Shown one piece after another: positions 1-4,537 of a stretch of 6,319 nucleotides of DNA (position 1 is the stretch's first letter; the number at the start of each line of letters is the position of its first letter). The notes beneath the pieces were generated by a model that made no database searches, was not told the DNA's origin, and worked only from the letters and a program-made list of their open reading frames with translations. Source of the DNA: Candidatus Zixiibacteriota bacterium. Its GTDB lineage: Bacteria > Zixibacteria > MSB-5A5 > GN15 > FEB-12. The DNA lies in NCBI GenBank assembly GCA_003641345.1, contig QNAD01000124.1:1-6319 (forward strand). The letters are read 5' to 3'. The position numbers were made by a program, and so were the translations under genes.

Positions 1-18
1 CTGTGTAAACAGATTTTT
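1..18 (+). terminator. Possible end of a plus-strand terminator, cut by the window edge
   Basis: Bases 1-4 (CTGT) pair with 9-12 (ACAG) around a GTAA loop, and A plus five T follow at 13-18. This looks like the tip of an intrinsic terminator for a plus-strand gene ending left of the window, but the lower stem would lie outside. Four base pairs alone are weak evidence. Confidence 0.22.
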
Positions 19-33
19 GTGACCTACCGTTCT

Positions 34-51
34 TTAAGTACAACTACTTAA
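34..51. repeat. Small inverted repeat (7-bp stem, CAAC loop)
   Basis: TTAAGTA at 34-40 is the exact reverse complement of TACTTAA at 45-51, with a four-base CAAC loop. It abuts the larger palindrome at 52-94, so the two can form a tandem pair of hairpins. No T tract follows on either strand, so it is not an obvious intrinsic terminator. It lies in the gene-free stretch downstream of nrdR. Confidence 0.5.
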
Positions 52-94
52 GTGTCGGGTCACAATCCACCTTCGGTGAATCAGGACCCGACAC
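52..94. repeat. Long REP-like palindrome downstream of nrdR
   Basis: GTGTCGGGTC at 52-61 is perfectly complementary to GACCCGACAC at 85-94. Inside, CACC (68-71) pairs with GGTG (75-78) around TTC, leaving a symmetric six-by-six internal loop (62-67 and 79-84). It is GC-rich against an AT-rich background and has no T run on either side, which suits a dispersed REP/BIME-type element or an mRNA 3'-end stabilising structure better than a simple terminator. No second full copy is in the window. That it is a repeat family is inferred from its form. Confidence 0.55.
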
Positions 95-165
95 AACTGA
101 AATAAGACTTTATCAACAAGCCCTTTCACAGGAACGACAGAATAAAAAATATAAAAGCTAAGGGA

Positions 166-618
166 CTACTGCTCCAAGAGCTTTTTCATTTCATCTAAAA
201 ACTCAGCCTTATCTTTGAATTTCTTGTAAACCGATGCAAATCGGACATACGAAATTTCATCAATTCCCCTAAGTTTTCCCATAACCATCTCCCCTATTTC
301 CTTGCTTGGAATTTCGTTCCTGAATTTTGAACGTAATTTTTTCTCTATTTCATCACATAAAACTTCAATTTCATTAAGCGTTATAGGTCGTTTGTTGCAA
401 GCAAGTTTTATCCCATATAAAAGTTTATGGTGATCAAACGGTTCCCTACGGTTATCAGATTTTAAAACTGTAAGTGTTCCCTGCTCTATATATTCATAGG
501 TTGTAAACCGTTCTGAACATTTAAGACATTCTCGCCGTCTTCTGATTGCTCTACCATCCTGTGCAGAACGGCTATCAACGACCTTGTCTTCTTCATGACC
601 ACATTTAGGACAATTCAT
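166..618 (-). CDS. nrdR: Transcriptional repressor NrdR
   Basis: NrdR represses ribonucleotide reductase operons by binding paired NrdR boxes, sensing ATP/dATP through an ATP-cone domain. The 150-residue product matches the usual family length. The N-terminal zinc ribbon has its four ligands at C3, C6, C31 and C34, with the family motif VVDSR at 13-17 and an Arg run (RAIRRRREC) at 23-31. The ATP-cone spans about residues 48-138 and includes RREPFD at 57-62 and the YVRFASVY segment near 124-131. The ATG at 618 is fixed by the MNCPKCG start, although no good Shine-Dalgarno precedes it. A 115-bp gap separates it from cutA, so it may be read through from glyA or have its own promoter. No nrd gene or recognisable NrdR box lies in the window, so its targets are elsewhere. 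A T-rich stretch (140-155) follows the stop without a convincing stem. Confidence 0.97.
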   Translation of the reverse strand: MNCPKCGHEEDKVVDSRSAQDGRAIRRRRECLKCSERFTTYEYIEQGTLTVLKSDNRREPFDHHKLLYGIKLACNKRPITLNEIEVLCDEIEKKLRSKFRNEIPSKEIGEMVMGKLRGIDEISYVRFASVYKKFKDKAEFLDEMKKLLEQ

Positions 619-646
619 TTTTTATAACCAACCATTAAACAATTAA

Positions 647-706
647 TCAAAGCGGCTCGCCGCCTACTTCCCCAATCCTCACGTATCCGCATTTTGAGCA
701 ATCCAT
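647..706 (-). CDS. Possible 19-codon ORF with a CxxCG motif upstream of nrdR
   Basis: On the minus strand an ATG at 706 opens a 19-codon frame, MDCSKCGYVRIGEVGGEPL, ending in TGA at 647, 28 bases before nrdR. The CSKCGY knuckle resembles half a zinc ribbon and echoes the MNCPKCG start of NrdR. A stop codon lies two codons upstream, so it is not part of a longer frame. The ribosome binding site is weak, at best GGTG. It could be a micropeptide, a remnant of a zinc-ribbon gene, a translated leader for nrdR, or chance. Confidence 0.2.
   Translation of the reverse strand: MDCSKCGYVRIGEVGGEPL
650..665 (-). terminator. Weak hairpin between cutA and nrdR
   Basis: Read on the minus strand, AGGCGG pairs with CCGCTT around a CGAG tetraloop (one G-U pair), followed by a loose T-rich run. 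It could be a leaky terminator or attenuator that lowers nrdR readthrough from the glyA operon. The T tract is broken by G and A, so confidence is low. Confidence 0.28.
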
Positions 707-733
707 AGCTTACACCAACACTTAAATAATCAA

Positions 734-1066
734 TCAATGGGTCTCTGACCCCTTTCCCATTTCATCGACAATCCAACTTACATAAGCAGGAAGTCCTTCG
801 GCAACAGGTAGCGTCAAAATTTCCGGTATTTCGTGTGGATGATGTTTTTTTACAAAATCTATAAGTGTCTCAACTTTTCGTTCGGTGGTTTTGATAATAA
901 TTAGTTCTTCATCTGCTTTTTCCAATTTATCTTCCCACCAGTAATAAGATTTGACTCCGGGTATAATACTTACACAAGCCGCCATCCTAAAATCAGCTAT
1001 TGCTTTAGCAATAGTTTCCGCACTCCCTTTTGGAGCACTAACAAAGACCACTCGTAATAATTCCAT
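734..1066 (-). CDS. cutA: CutA1 family protein (divalent cation tolerance)
   Basis: CutA1 is a small cytosolic trimer with a ferredoxin-like fold, linked genetically to copper/divalent metal tolerance in E. coli; its molecular role is still unsettled. The 110-residue product has the family landmarks in order: the RVVFVSAP strand near 5-12, AACVSIIPGVKSYYWW at 29-44 with the conserved Cys at 31 (a proposed metal ligand), EELIIIKTT at 53-61, and HPHEIPEI at 76-83. The ATG at 1066 overlaps the TAA of the upstream gene by one base (TAATG) and has a GAGGTG ribosome binding site inside that gene, so translation is probably coupled. It is the third gene of a glyA-led cluster. A five-bp hairpin in its last codons (739-751) may help end the operon. 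Confidence 0.95.
   Translation of the reverse strand: MELLRVVFVSAPKGSAETIAKAIADFRMAACVSIIPGVKSYYWWEDKLEKADEELIIIKTTERKVETLIDFVKKHHPHEIPEILTLPVAEGLPAYVSWIVDEMGKGSETH
739..751 (-). terminator. Possible weak terminator hairpin over the cutA stop region
   Basis: GGGTC (739-743) and GACCC (747-751) form a five-bp stem with a three-base loop inside the last cutA codons. On the minus strand it is followed by ATTGATTGATTATTT, which is T-rich but interrupted. It may terminate the glyA cluster inefficiently; no stronger candidate lies just after cutA. Confidence 0.25.
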
Positions 1067-1374
1067 TACTTTTTCACCTCACGATTTAAATTCTTCTCAA
1101 TAGCATCTATCTTTCCCTCAAGCCTGTTTTTTACACCCTGACGATCATCGATTGTCATGCTAATATACAAACGACTATGATTCCGTTTTAACTCTTTGCG
1201 AGCCTCGTTTATAACCAACATTATTTCGTCCCACTCTCCTTCGATTATAGTAGCCATCGCCGTCAGCTTATAAGGCAAACCAGAATTATCGATAATATCA
1301 ATTACTCTTGAAACATGTTTCGATACCGAGGCACCCTGTCCGTCGGTGGGAAACATTGTAAGTTGAACAAGCAT
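1066..1374 (-). CDS. MTH1187 family thiamine-binding-like protein (UPF0045/DUF77)
   Basis: The 102-residue product matches the MTH1187/YqgV family: small ferredoxin-like-fold proteins that form tetramers, with thiamine binding proposed from the related YkoF. Diagnostic features are the MFPTDGQGASVSKHV segment at 7-21, SGLPYKL at 31-37, the near-invariant TIIEGEWDEI at 42-51 and the DDRQG turn at 76-80. Length is typical and there is no signal peptide, so it should be cytosolic. Its ATG follows the glyA stop directly (TAA-ATG), and its ribosome binding site GGGGAG is formed by the last two sense codons of glyA. Translation should therefore depend on glyA being translated. The last base of its stop is shared with cutA. 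The biological role is not established; the pairing with glyA is contextual evidence only. Confidence 0.9.
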   Translation of the reverse strand: MLVQLTMFPTDGQGASVSKHVSRVIDIIDNSGLPYKLTAMATIIEGEWDEIMLVINEARKELKRNHSRLYISMTIDDRQGVKNRLEGKIDAIEKNLNREVKK

Positions 1375-2631
1375 TTACTCCCCTTTTAGTCTCTCTGAAT
1401 ACAGAGGAAACTTCTCGCAAAAGCTTTTGACTTCATCGGCAATCCCAAGAAGCACTTCTTCTTTACGCCTGTTTTGAATTGCTCTATCAATAAAATCAGC
1501 TATTTTTTTCATATCCTCTTCATTCATTCCACGAGTAGTAATTGCCGGAGTTCCGATTCTTACTCCAGACGTAACGAACGGTTTTTCCGGATCAAACGGG
1601 ACTGTATTTTTATTAGCAGTCATACCGGCTAAATCCAAAGCTTTTTCAACTTTCTTACCGGTTACTTTTGGAATATCTATAAAGGAAAGAAGCATCAGAT
1701 GGGTATCGGTTCCATCGGAGACAAGCTTATGTCCTTTCTCTTTTAAACTCTCAGCCAACGCTTTTGCGTTTTTAACAACCTGTCCTTGATAGTTTTTGAA
1801 TTCATCGGTTAATGCTTCTTTGAAGGCTACCGCTTTGGCGGCGATAACATGCATCAGGGGTCCGCCTTGAATCCCGGGCATAACGGTTCGGTCCAAATCA
1901 GCGGCATACTTTTCTTTGCACATAACAACTCCGCCACGAGGACCACGTAAAGTTTTGTGAGTTGTCGAAGTCACAAAATCCGCATACGGAACCGGCGATG
2001 GATGCAAACCAGCCGCAACAAGACCTGCGATATGTGCAATATCAACCATCATATATGCCCCACAGGTATCACAAGCCTCTCTGATTTTTTCAAAATCCCA
2101 AAATCTGGGATATGCCGAAGCACCTGCAACAATCATTTTAGGCTTAATTTCTTTAGCGGTTTCAATTAGTTTATCATAGTTAATAACTTCGGTCTCTTTA
2201 TCTACCTGATAGCCGGAAAAATCATATAACATACCCGAAAAATTAATAGGGTGTCCATGAGTCAAATGCCCACCATGAGATAAATCCAGTCCCATTACTT
2301 TATCTCCCGGTTTCAAGACAGTAAAATACGCCGCCATATTAGCCTGTGAACCGGAATGAGGCTGAACATTTGCATGCTCACAATTAAATAATTGCTTCAA
2401 TCTGTCCCGTGCTAAATCTTCTGCAACATCAACAAATTCACACCCGCCATAATACCTTTTTCCGGGATATCCCTCGGCATACTTATTAGTCATGATTCCG
2501 CCCATTGCTTCCAAAACCGCTTCTGATACAAAATTCTCAGAAGCAATAAGTTCAAGCTTGGTTGACTGCCGATTGGTTTCATCAAAAATTGCGTTATAAA
2601 TTTCCGGGTCTATTTTTTTAAGATATGACAT
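1375..2631 (-). CDS. glyA: Serine hydroxymethyltransferase
   Basis: GlyA is the cytosolic PLP enzyme that interconverts serine plus tetrahydrofolate with glycine plus 5,10-methylene-THF, the main source of one-carbon units. The 418-residue protein equals the usual bacterial length. Visible active-site elements are ASENF (S31), [13 protein letters not shown] with E53 and Y61, SHGGHLTHG at 118-126 (H122), D197 and H200 in VDIAH, the PLP lysine K226 in [13 protein letters not shown], and R358 in SGVRIGTPA for the substrate carboxylate. No key residue is missing. The ATG at 2631 has a GGAG seven bases upstream. Two promoter-like elements lie upstream, and it is the first gene of a tight glyA-MTH1187-cutA cluster. 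It lies between rpiB and nrdR on the same strand, an arrangement seen in other bacteria. Confidence 0.98.
   Translation of the reverse strand: MSYLKKIDPEIYNAIFDETNRQSTKLELIASENFVSEAVLEAMGGIMTNKYAEGYPGKRYYGGCEFVDVAEDLARDRLKQLFNCEHANVQPHSGSQANMAAYFTVLKPGDKVMGLDLSHGGHLTHGHPINFSGMLYDFSGYQVDKETEVINYDKLIETAKEIKPKMIVAGASAYPRFWDFEKIREACDTCGAYMMVDIAHIAGLVAAGLHPSPVPYADFVTSTTHKTLRGPRGGVVMCKEKYAADLDRTVMPGIQGGPLMHVIAAKAVAFKEALTDEFKNYQGQVVKNAKALAESLKEKGHKLVSDGTDTHLMLLSFIDIPKVTGKKVEKALDLAGMTANKNTVPFDPEKPFVTSGVRIGTPAITTRGMNEEDMKKIADFIDRAIQNRRKEEVLLGIADEVKSFCEKFPLYSERLKGE
1378..1383 (-). promoter_or_regulatory. Ribosome binding site embedded in the glyA stop region
   Basis: On the minus strand GGGGAG encodes the last two residues of GlyA (Gly-Glu), followed by TAA and then the ATG of the MTH1187-family gene. 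The site lies only three bases from that ATG, so ribosomes finishing glyA probably reinitiate. It also supports the chosen start. Confidence 0.7.
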
Positions 2632-2665
2632 ATTAAGTCTCCATTCATGTTATTATTCTAATTGG

Positions 2666-2694
2666 AATTTAAGCAGTATTTTAAGGCAGGTCAA
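2666..2694 (-). promoter_or_regulatory. Proximal glyA promoter candidate
   Basis: On the minus strand TTGACC (2694-2689) is 17 bases from TAAATT (2671-2666), a sigma-70-like pair with 5/6 and 4/6 matches. It would start transcription about 28-30 bases before the glyA ATG. Confidence 0.5.
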
Positions 2695-2726
2695 TAAAAG
2701 TATCATAACTTTCCAAAGATCAACCT

Positions 2727-2754
2727 GTTATACTCTATTGCAACAGATTGACAA
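2727..2754 (-). promoter_or_regulatory. Distal glyA promoter candidate
   Basis: On the minus strand TTGTCA (2754-2749) and TATAAC (2732-2727) are 16 bases apart, each a 5/6 match to sigma-70 consensus. It would give a 5' leader of about 90 bases that passes through the proximal promoter. Both promoters may be used. Confidence 0.5.
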
Positions 2755-2761
2755 GAGAACC

Positions 2762-2791
2762 TTTAGAATCGCCTAAAAAAACCGATATAAT
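2762..2791 (+). promoter_or_regulatory. Promoter candidate for the PilZ-domain gene
   Basis: A perfect TATAAT lies at 2786-2791 with TTTAGA (4/6) 18 bases upstream at 2762-2767. Transcription would start near 2798, about 26 bases before the ATG. A perfect TTGACA at 2748-2753 also exists but is too far from this -10. Confidence 0.5.
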
Positions 2792-2823
2792 TACAAATGA
2801 TTATTTTTGAGGAATAATATTAT

Positions 2824-3225
2824 ATGTCAAAAAATAAAAGGTCAACTATCAGAAAATTCACAAATGATTATTATCTTATCATTGACGAAGACACCAATGA
2901 ACTTATGGGTCGAATTGTTGATTTGACAACTGATGGTTTTATGATTATCAGCGATGCCTCTATTGATATCCCTCAGATTGTAAATTGCAAGATGGATTTT
3001 CAGCGAATGATTAGATTTCAAAAATTTATGAGTTTTGTAGCAGAAAGCAAATGGTGTGAATTTAATGAATATTGCCATTGGTATGAAACAGGGTTTAAAA
3101 TTTCTAATATCTCAGAAGAAAACGTAGAAATTATTAAAGAAATAATAGATGAATGGGATATTAAAGGGGCTAAAAAACACAGTACTACTTATAACCACAA
3201 TAATGACGAAATGGAATATTTATAA
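2824..3225 (+). CDS. Small PilZ-domain protein with degenerate c-di-GMP motif
   Basis: PilZ domains usually bind cyclic di-GMP through an N-terminal RxxxR and a downstream (D/N)xSxxG. This 133-residue protein is a single PilZ-like beta barrel. The first motif reads RKFTN at 10-14, so the second Arg is replaced by Asn. The second reads DLTTDG at 33-38, with Thr for Ser. The rest follows the PilZ pattern: ELMGRIVDL at 26-34, the WCEFNEYCHWYETGFKI strand pair at 77-93, and a helix, ISEENVEIIKEIIDEW, at 96-111. The tail to 133 is polar. There is no signal peptide or membrane segment. GAGGAA (2809-2814) nine bases before the ATG supports the start. It is on the opposite strand to its neighbours, visibly AT-rich, and sits between rpiB and glyA. 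It could be a c-di-GMP receptor with weak affinity or a non-binding adaptor. No partner is encoded nearby. Confidence 0.75.
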   Translation: MSKNKRSTIRKFTNDYYLIIDEDTNELMGRIVDLTTDGFMIISDASIDIPQIVNCKMDFQRMIRFQKFMSFVAESKWCEFNEYCHWYETGFKISNISEENVEIIKEIIDEWDIKGAKKHSTTYNHNNDEMEYL

Positions 3226-3269
3226 AACCTTAAGTTTAAAAACTAATAAAATTCAGGACACCGCCAAGT

Positions 3270-3725
3270 CTAATTGTTTTCAGCATCAATAATTTTTTGC
3301 ACTCGGGCGATATGCCGCCCACCCTCAAACTTAGTATTAAAAAATTCTTCCAAAATCTGCTTTAGTTCATTTTCGTTTGTATATTTAGATGATAATGTCA
3401 AAACATTGGCATTATTATGAAGCCGAGTCAGATGTGCCATCTCTGCATTTAAAGCCAGTCCGGCACGGATACCTTTAATTTTATTGGCGGCGATATTCAT
3501 ACCGTTTCCAGTCATACAGATAGTAATACCATAATCAACTTCACCATCTGCGACCGCCCGGGCAACCTTTAACCCAAAATCAGGATAATCAACAGGGTCT
3601 TCTGAGTTTGGCCCAAAATCTTTTACTTCATAATCTAACTCATTCAAAATTTTTATAACCCGACTTTTATACTCAACTCCACGATGGTCGGCACCAATAG
3701 CTACTTTCATAATATTTACACTCAT
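3270..3725 (-). CDS. rpiB: Ribose-5-phosphate isomerase B
   Basis: RpiB interconverts ribose-5-phosphate and ribulose-5-phosphate in the pentose phosphate pathway; related LacAB-fold enzymes act on allose- or galactose-6-phosphate. The 151-residue protein shows ADHRG at 12-16, PVDYPDF at 44-50, the catalytic Cys at 70 within ITICMTGNGMNIAANK, HNNANVL at 103-109 with the conserved His, and GGRHIARV at 135-142 for phosphate binding. Residue 71 is Met where many homologues have Gly or Ser, leaving the catalytic Cys and Thr72 in place. An ATG at 3725 is used here, but Met6 (3710) begins the usual family N-terminus (MKVAIGADH). Neither start has a strong ribosome binding site: GGAG lies 16 bases before the first ATG and an in-frame stop rules out an earlier start. 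Upstream lies a good promoter. It converges on the PilZ gene with only 44 bases between stops. Confidence 0.96.
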   Translation of the reverse strand: MSVNIMKVAIGADHRGVEYKSRVIKILNELDYEVKDFGPNSEDPVDYPDFGLKVARAVADGEVDYGITICMTGNGMNIAANKIKGIRAGLALNAEMAHLTRLHNNANVLTLSSKYTNENELKQILEEFFNTKFEGGRHIARVQKIIDAENN

Positions 3726-3768
3726 TTTCTTTTATTCTTGTCTCCAAATATCCCTTATTTTCATAATT

Positions 3769-3797
3769 ATTATAAATTAATTTATTGCTGAATTCAA
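3769..3797 (-). promoter_or_regulatory. Promoter of rpiB
   Basis: On the minus strand TTGAAT (3797-3792) and a perfect TATAAT (3774-3769) are separated by exactly 17 bases. Transcription would begin near 3762, giving a leader of about 37 bases before the rpiB ATG. Confidence 0.6.
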
Positions 3798-3874
3798 ACG
3801 AATTATCGCTAAAATATTCCTTGTGCAGACAAAAAATATATTGCTAAATCTCAATTACCAATTAAATTTGTCGA

Positions 3875-3880
3875 TATTAT
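3875..3880 (+). promoter_or_regulatory. Likely -10 box for the fluC leader
   Basis: TATTAT at 3875-3880 would place the transcription start at about 3886-3887, exactly at the GGGG that opens the riboswitch aptamer. No good -35 is seen: CAATTA at the 17-base spacing is poor. The placement relative to the aptamer is the main support. Confidence 0.4.
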
Positions 3881-3885
3881 TCTCA

Positions 3886-3931
3886 GGGGATGGAGTCCCC
3901 CTTATAACCGCACAACGCTGATGACTCCTAC
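3886..3931 (+). promoter_or_regulatory. Fluoride riboswitch (crcB motif) aptamer
   Basis: The stretch has the conserved layout of the fluoride-sensing crcB RNA: GGGGATGG, a CCCC partner, ATAACCGC, GCTGATG and ACTCCTAC. GGGG (3886-3889) pairs with CCCC (3897-3900). The loop strand GGAGT (3892-3896) is complementary to ACTCC (3924-3928), giving the pseudoknot that defines this fold, and a short GC/GC stem (3910-3911 with 3917-3918) closes the second hairpin. It lies directly upstream of a fluC/crcB gene, the classic target. Fluoride binding is expected to stabilise the pseudoknot and switch the gene on. Identity rests on motif recognition plus gene context, both strong. Confidence 0.93.
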
Positions 3932-3970
3932 AGACATAGCCTACATGGTTAGGCAATGCCTGTTTGATTT
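3930..3970 (+). terminator. Terminator-like hairpin of the fluoride riboswitch
   Basis: Bases 3930-3943 pair with 3950-3963: ACAG, CAU and GCCUA blocks against UAGGC, AUG and CUGU, twelve pairs with two single mismatches and a six-base loop. U-rich sequence UUGAUUU follows. The 5' foot uses the last bases of the aptamer (A3930, C3931), so aptamer folding should disfavour the full hairpin, as expected for a fluoride-relieved terminator. The U tract is imperfect, so termination could be partial. Confidence 0.5.
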
Positions 3971-4004
3971 ACACAAAGTAAATATTACAGGTAGCAAGTT
4001 TTGT

Positions 4005-4011
4005 TAGGAGT
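4005..4011 (+). promoter_or_regulatory. fluC ribosome binding site, complementary to the riboswitch
   Basis: TAGGAGT is a strong Shine-Dalgarno eight bases before the TTG at 4019, and it decides that start over the earlier in-frame TTG at 4001. It is the exact reverse complement of ACTCCTA (3924-3930) in the aptamer, with further pairing to 4013 through a G-U pair. The site could therefore be masked when the aptamer pseudoknot is not formed. Confidence 0.7.
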
Positions 4012-4018
4012 TAAAATA

Positions 4019-4417
4019 TTGTTACAGAAAATTTTATTTTTAGCAATTGCCGGAGCACTGGGAACATTGGCACGATATGGAATGGTTTCCCTAATGGAAA
4101 AAAATCCGACTACTTTTCTCCCATGGGGCACACTCAGCGTTAATCTGATTGGTTGTTTTTTGGGTGGTTTGGTTTGGGCAATAACAGAACATAAATTTCA
4201 TTTCAGCGGAGACACAAGTGCAATTATTCTTATCGGTTTTATGGGTGCATTTACAACTTTCTCTTCATTCATTTTAGAAACATCTGAATTTATGCGTAAC
4301 GCTGAATGGATTAGAGCGGCAAGCAATGTACTGATGCAAAACGTAGTAGGAGCTCTTGCACTTTTTGCTGGCTTTTCTACTGGTGGGTCAATACTACAAA
4401 AAATCCAAGAGTTGTAA
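4019..4417 (+). CDS. fluC: Fluoride ion exporter FluC (CrcB)
   Basis: FluC/CrcB proteins are small inner-membrane channels that export fluoride as dual-topology dimers, with a central Na+ ion. From the TTG start the product has 132 residues, in the family range, with four hydrophobic segments (about 5-27, 34-56, 66-90, 100-123). Family motifs are GALGTLARYG near 12-21, PWGTLSVNLIG with the pore Asn at 42, GFMGAFTTFSSF at 73-84 with the two fluoride-lining Phe at 81 and 84, and NVVGALALFAG near 108-118. The start is TTG at 4019 because AGGAG ends eight bases upstream; the in-frame TTG at 4001 lies before that site. It has a fluoride riboswitch leader. As a single gene it should form a homodimer. 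It diverges from rpiB and converges with the YejM-like gene. Confidence 0.95.
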   Translation: MLQKILFLAIAGALGTLARYGMVSLMEKNPTTFLPWGTLSVNLIGCFLGGLVWAITEHKFHFSGDTSAIILIGFMGAFTTFSSFILETSEFMRNAEWIRAASNVLMQNVVGALALFAGFSTGGSILQKIQEL

Positions 4418-4456
4418 GACTTTGACGCTATTTTTAGCATTCATGCAAAAAGAGTT

Positions 4457-4477
4457 AAAAAACTGAAATTCAGTCTT
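4457..4477 (-). terminator. Candidate terminator of the YejM-like gene
   Basis: On the minus strand ACTGA and TCAGT form a five-bp stem around ATT, extendable by G-U and A-U pairs, and it runs straight into six T. It lies about 60 bases after the stop of the minus-strand gene. On the plus strand the same hairpin is followed by CTTATTCTT, so it may also slow transcription leaving fluC. The stem is short and AT-rich. ACCG/CGGT at 4485-4495 is a second small hairpin nearby. Confidence 0.42.
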
Positions 4478-4537
4478 ATTCTTAACCGAAACGGTGAAAA
4501 ATATCAAAATCTTAGAAAAGTTTAGTTTACTTTTGCT

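Noticed and set aside
619..650. Promoter TTGATT-18-TATAAA directly before nrdR
   Set aside because: The -10 lies only two bases from the nrdR ATG, so transcription would start inside the coding sequence and give no usable start codon.
1957..2169. Plus-strand 70-codon frame inside glyA
   Set aside because: It is antisense to a fully conserved glyA region, has no recognisable domain, and is a shadow of glyA codon use.
2748..2769. TTGACA with TAGAAT as a PilZ gene promoter
   Set aside because: The spacer is only ten bases, too short for sigma-70; TATAAT at 2786 with an upstream TTTAGA fits better.
2797..2817. Six-codon leader peptide (MIIFEE) overlapping the PilZ gene ribosome binding site
   Set aside because: Its ATG falls at the predicted transcription start, so it probably is not in the mRNA with any leader, and it is too short to support.
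2842..3078. Minus-strand 78-codon frame inside the PilZ gene
   Set aside because: It is antisense to a PilZ-domain reading frame that has a good ribosome binding site and promoter; the product shows no family pattern.
3226..3269. Terminator between the converging PilZ and rpiB genes
   Set aside because: Only four-bp AT stems (AAAC/GTTT, AGTT/AACT) can be drawn and there is no good T tract, so I do not claim one.
4427..4438. GCTA-TTTT-TAGC hairpin just after fluC
   Set aside because: A four-bp stem without a following T run is not enough for a terminator call.
4198..4440. Minus-strand 80-codon frame over fluC
   Set aside because: It is antisense to conserved FluC motifs and shows no ribosome binding site or domain.
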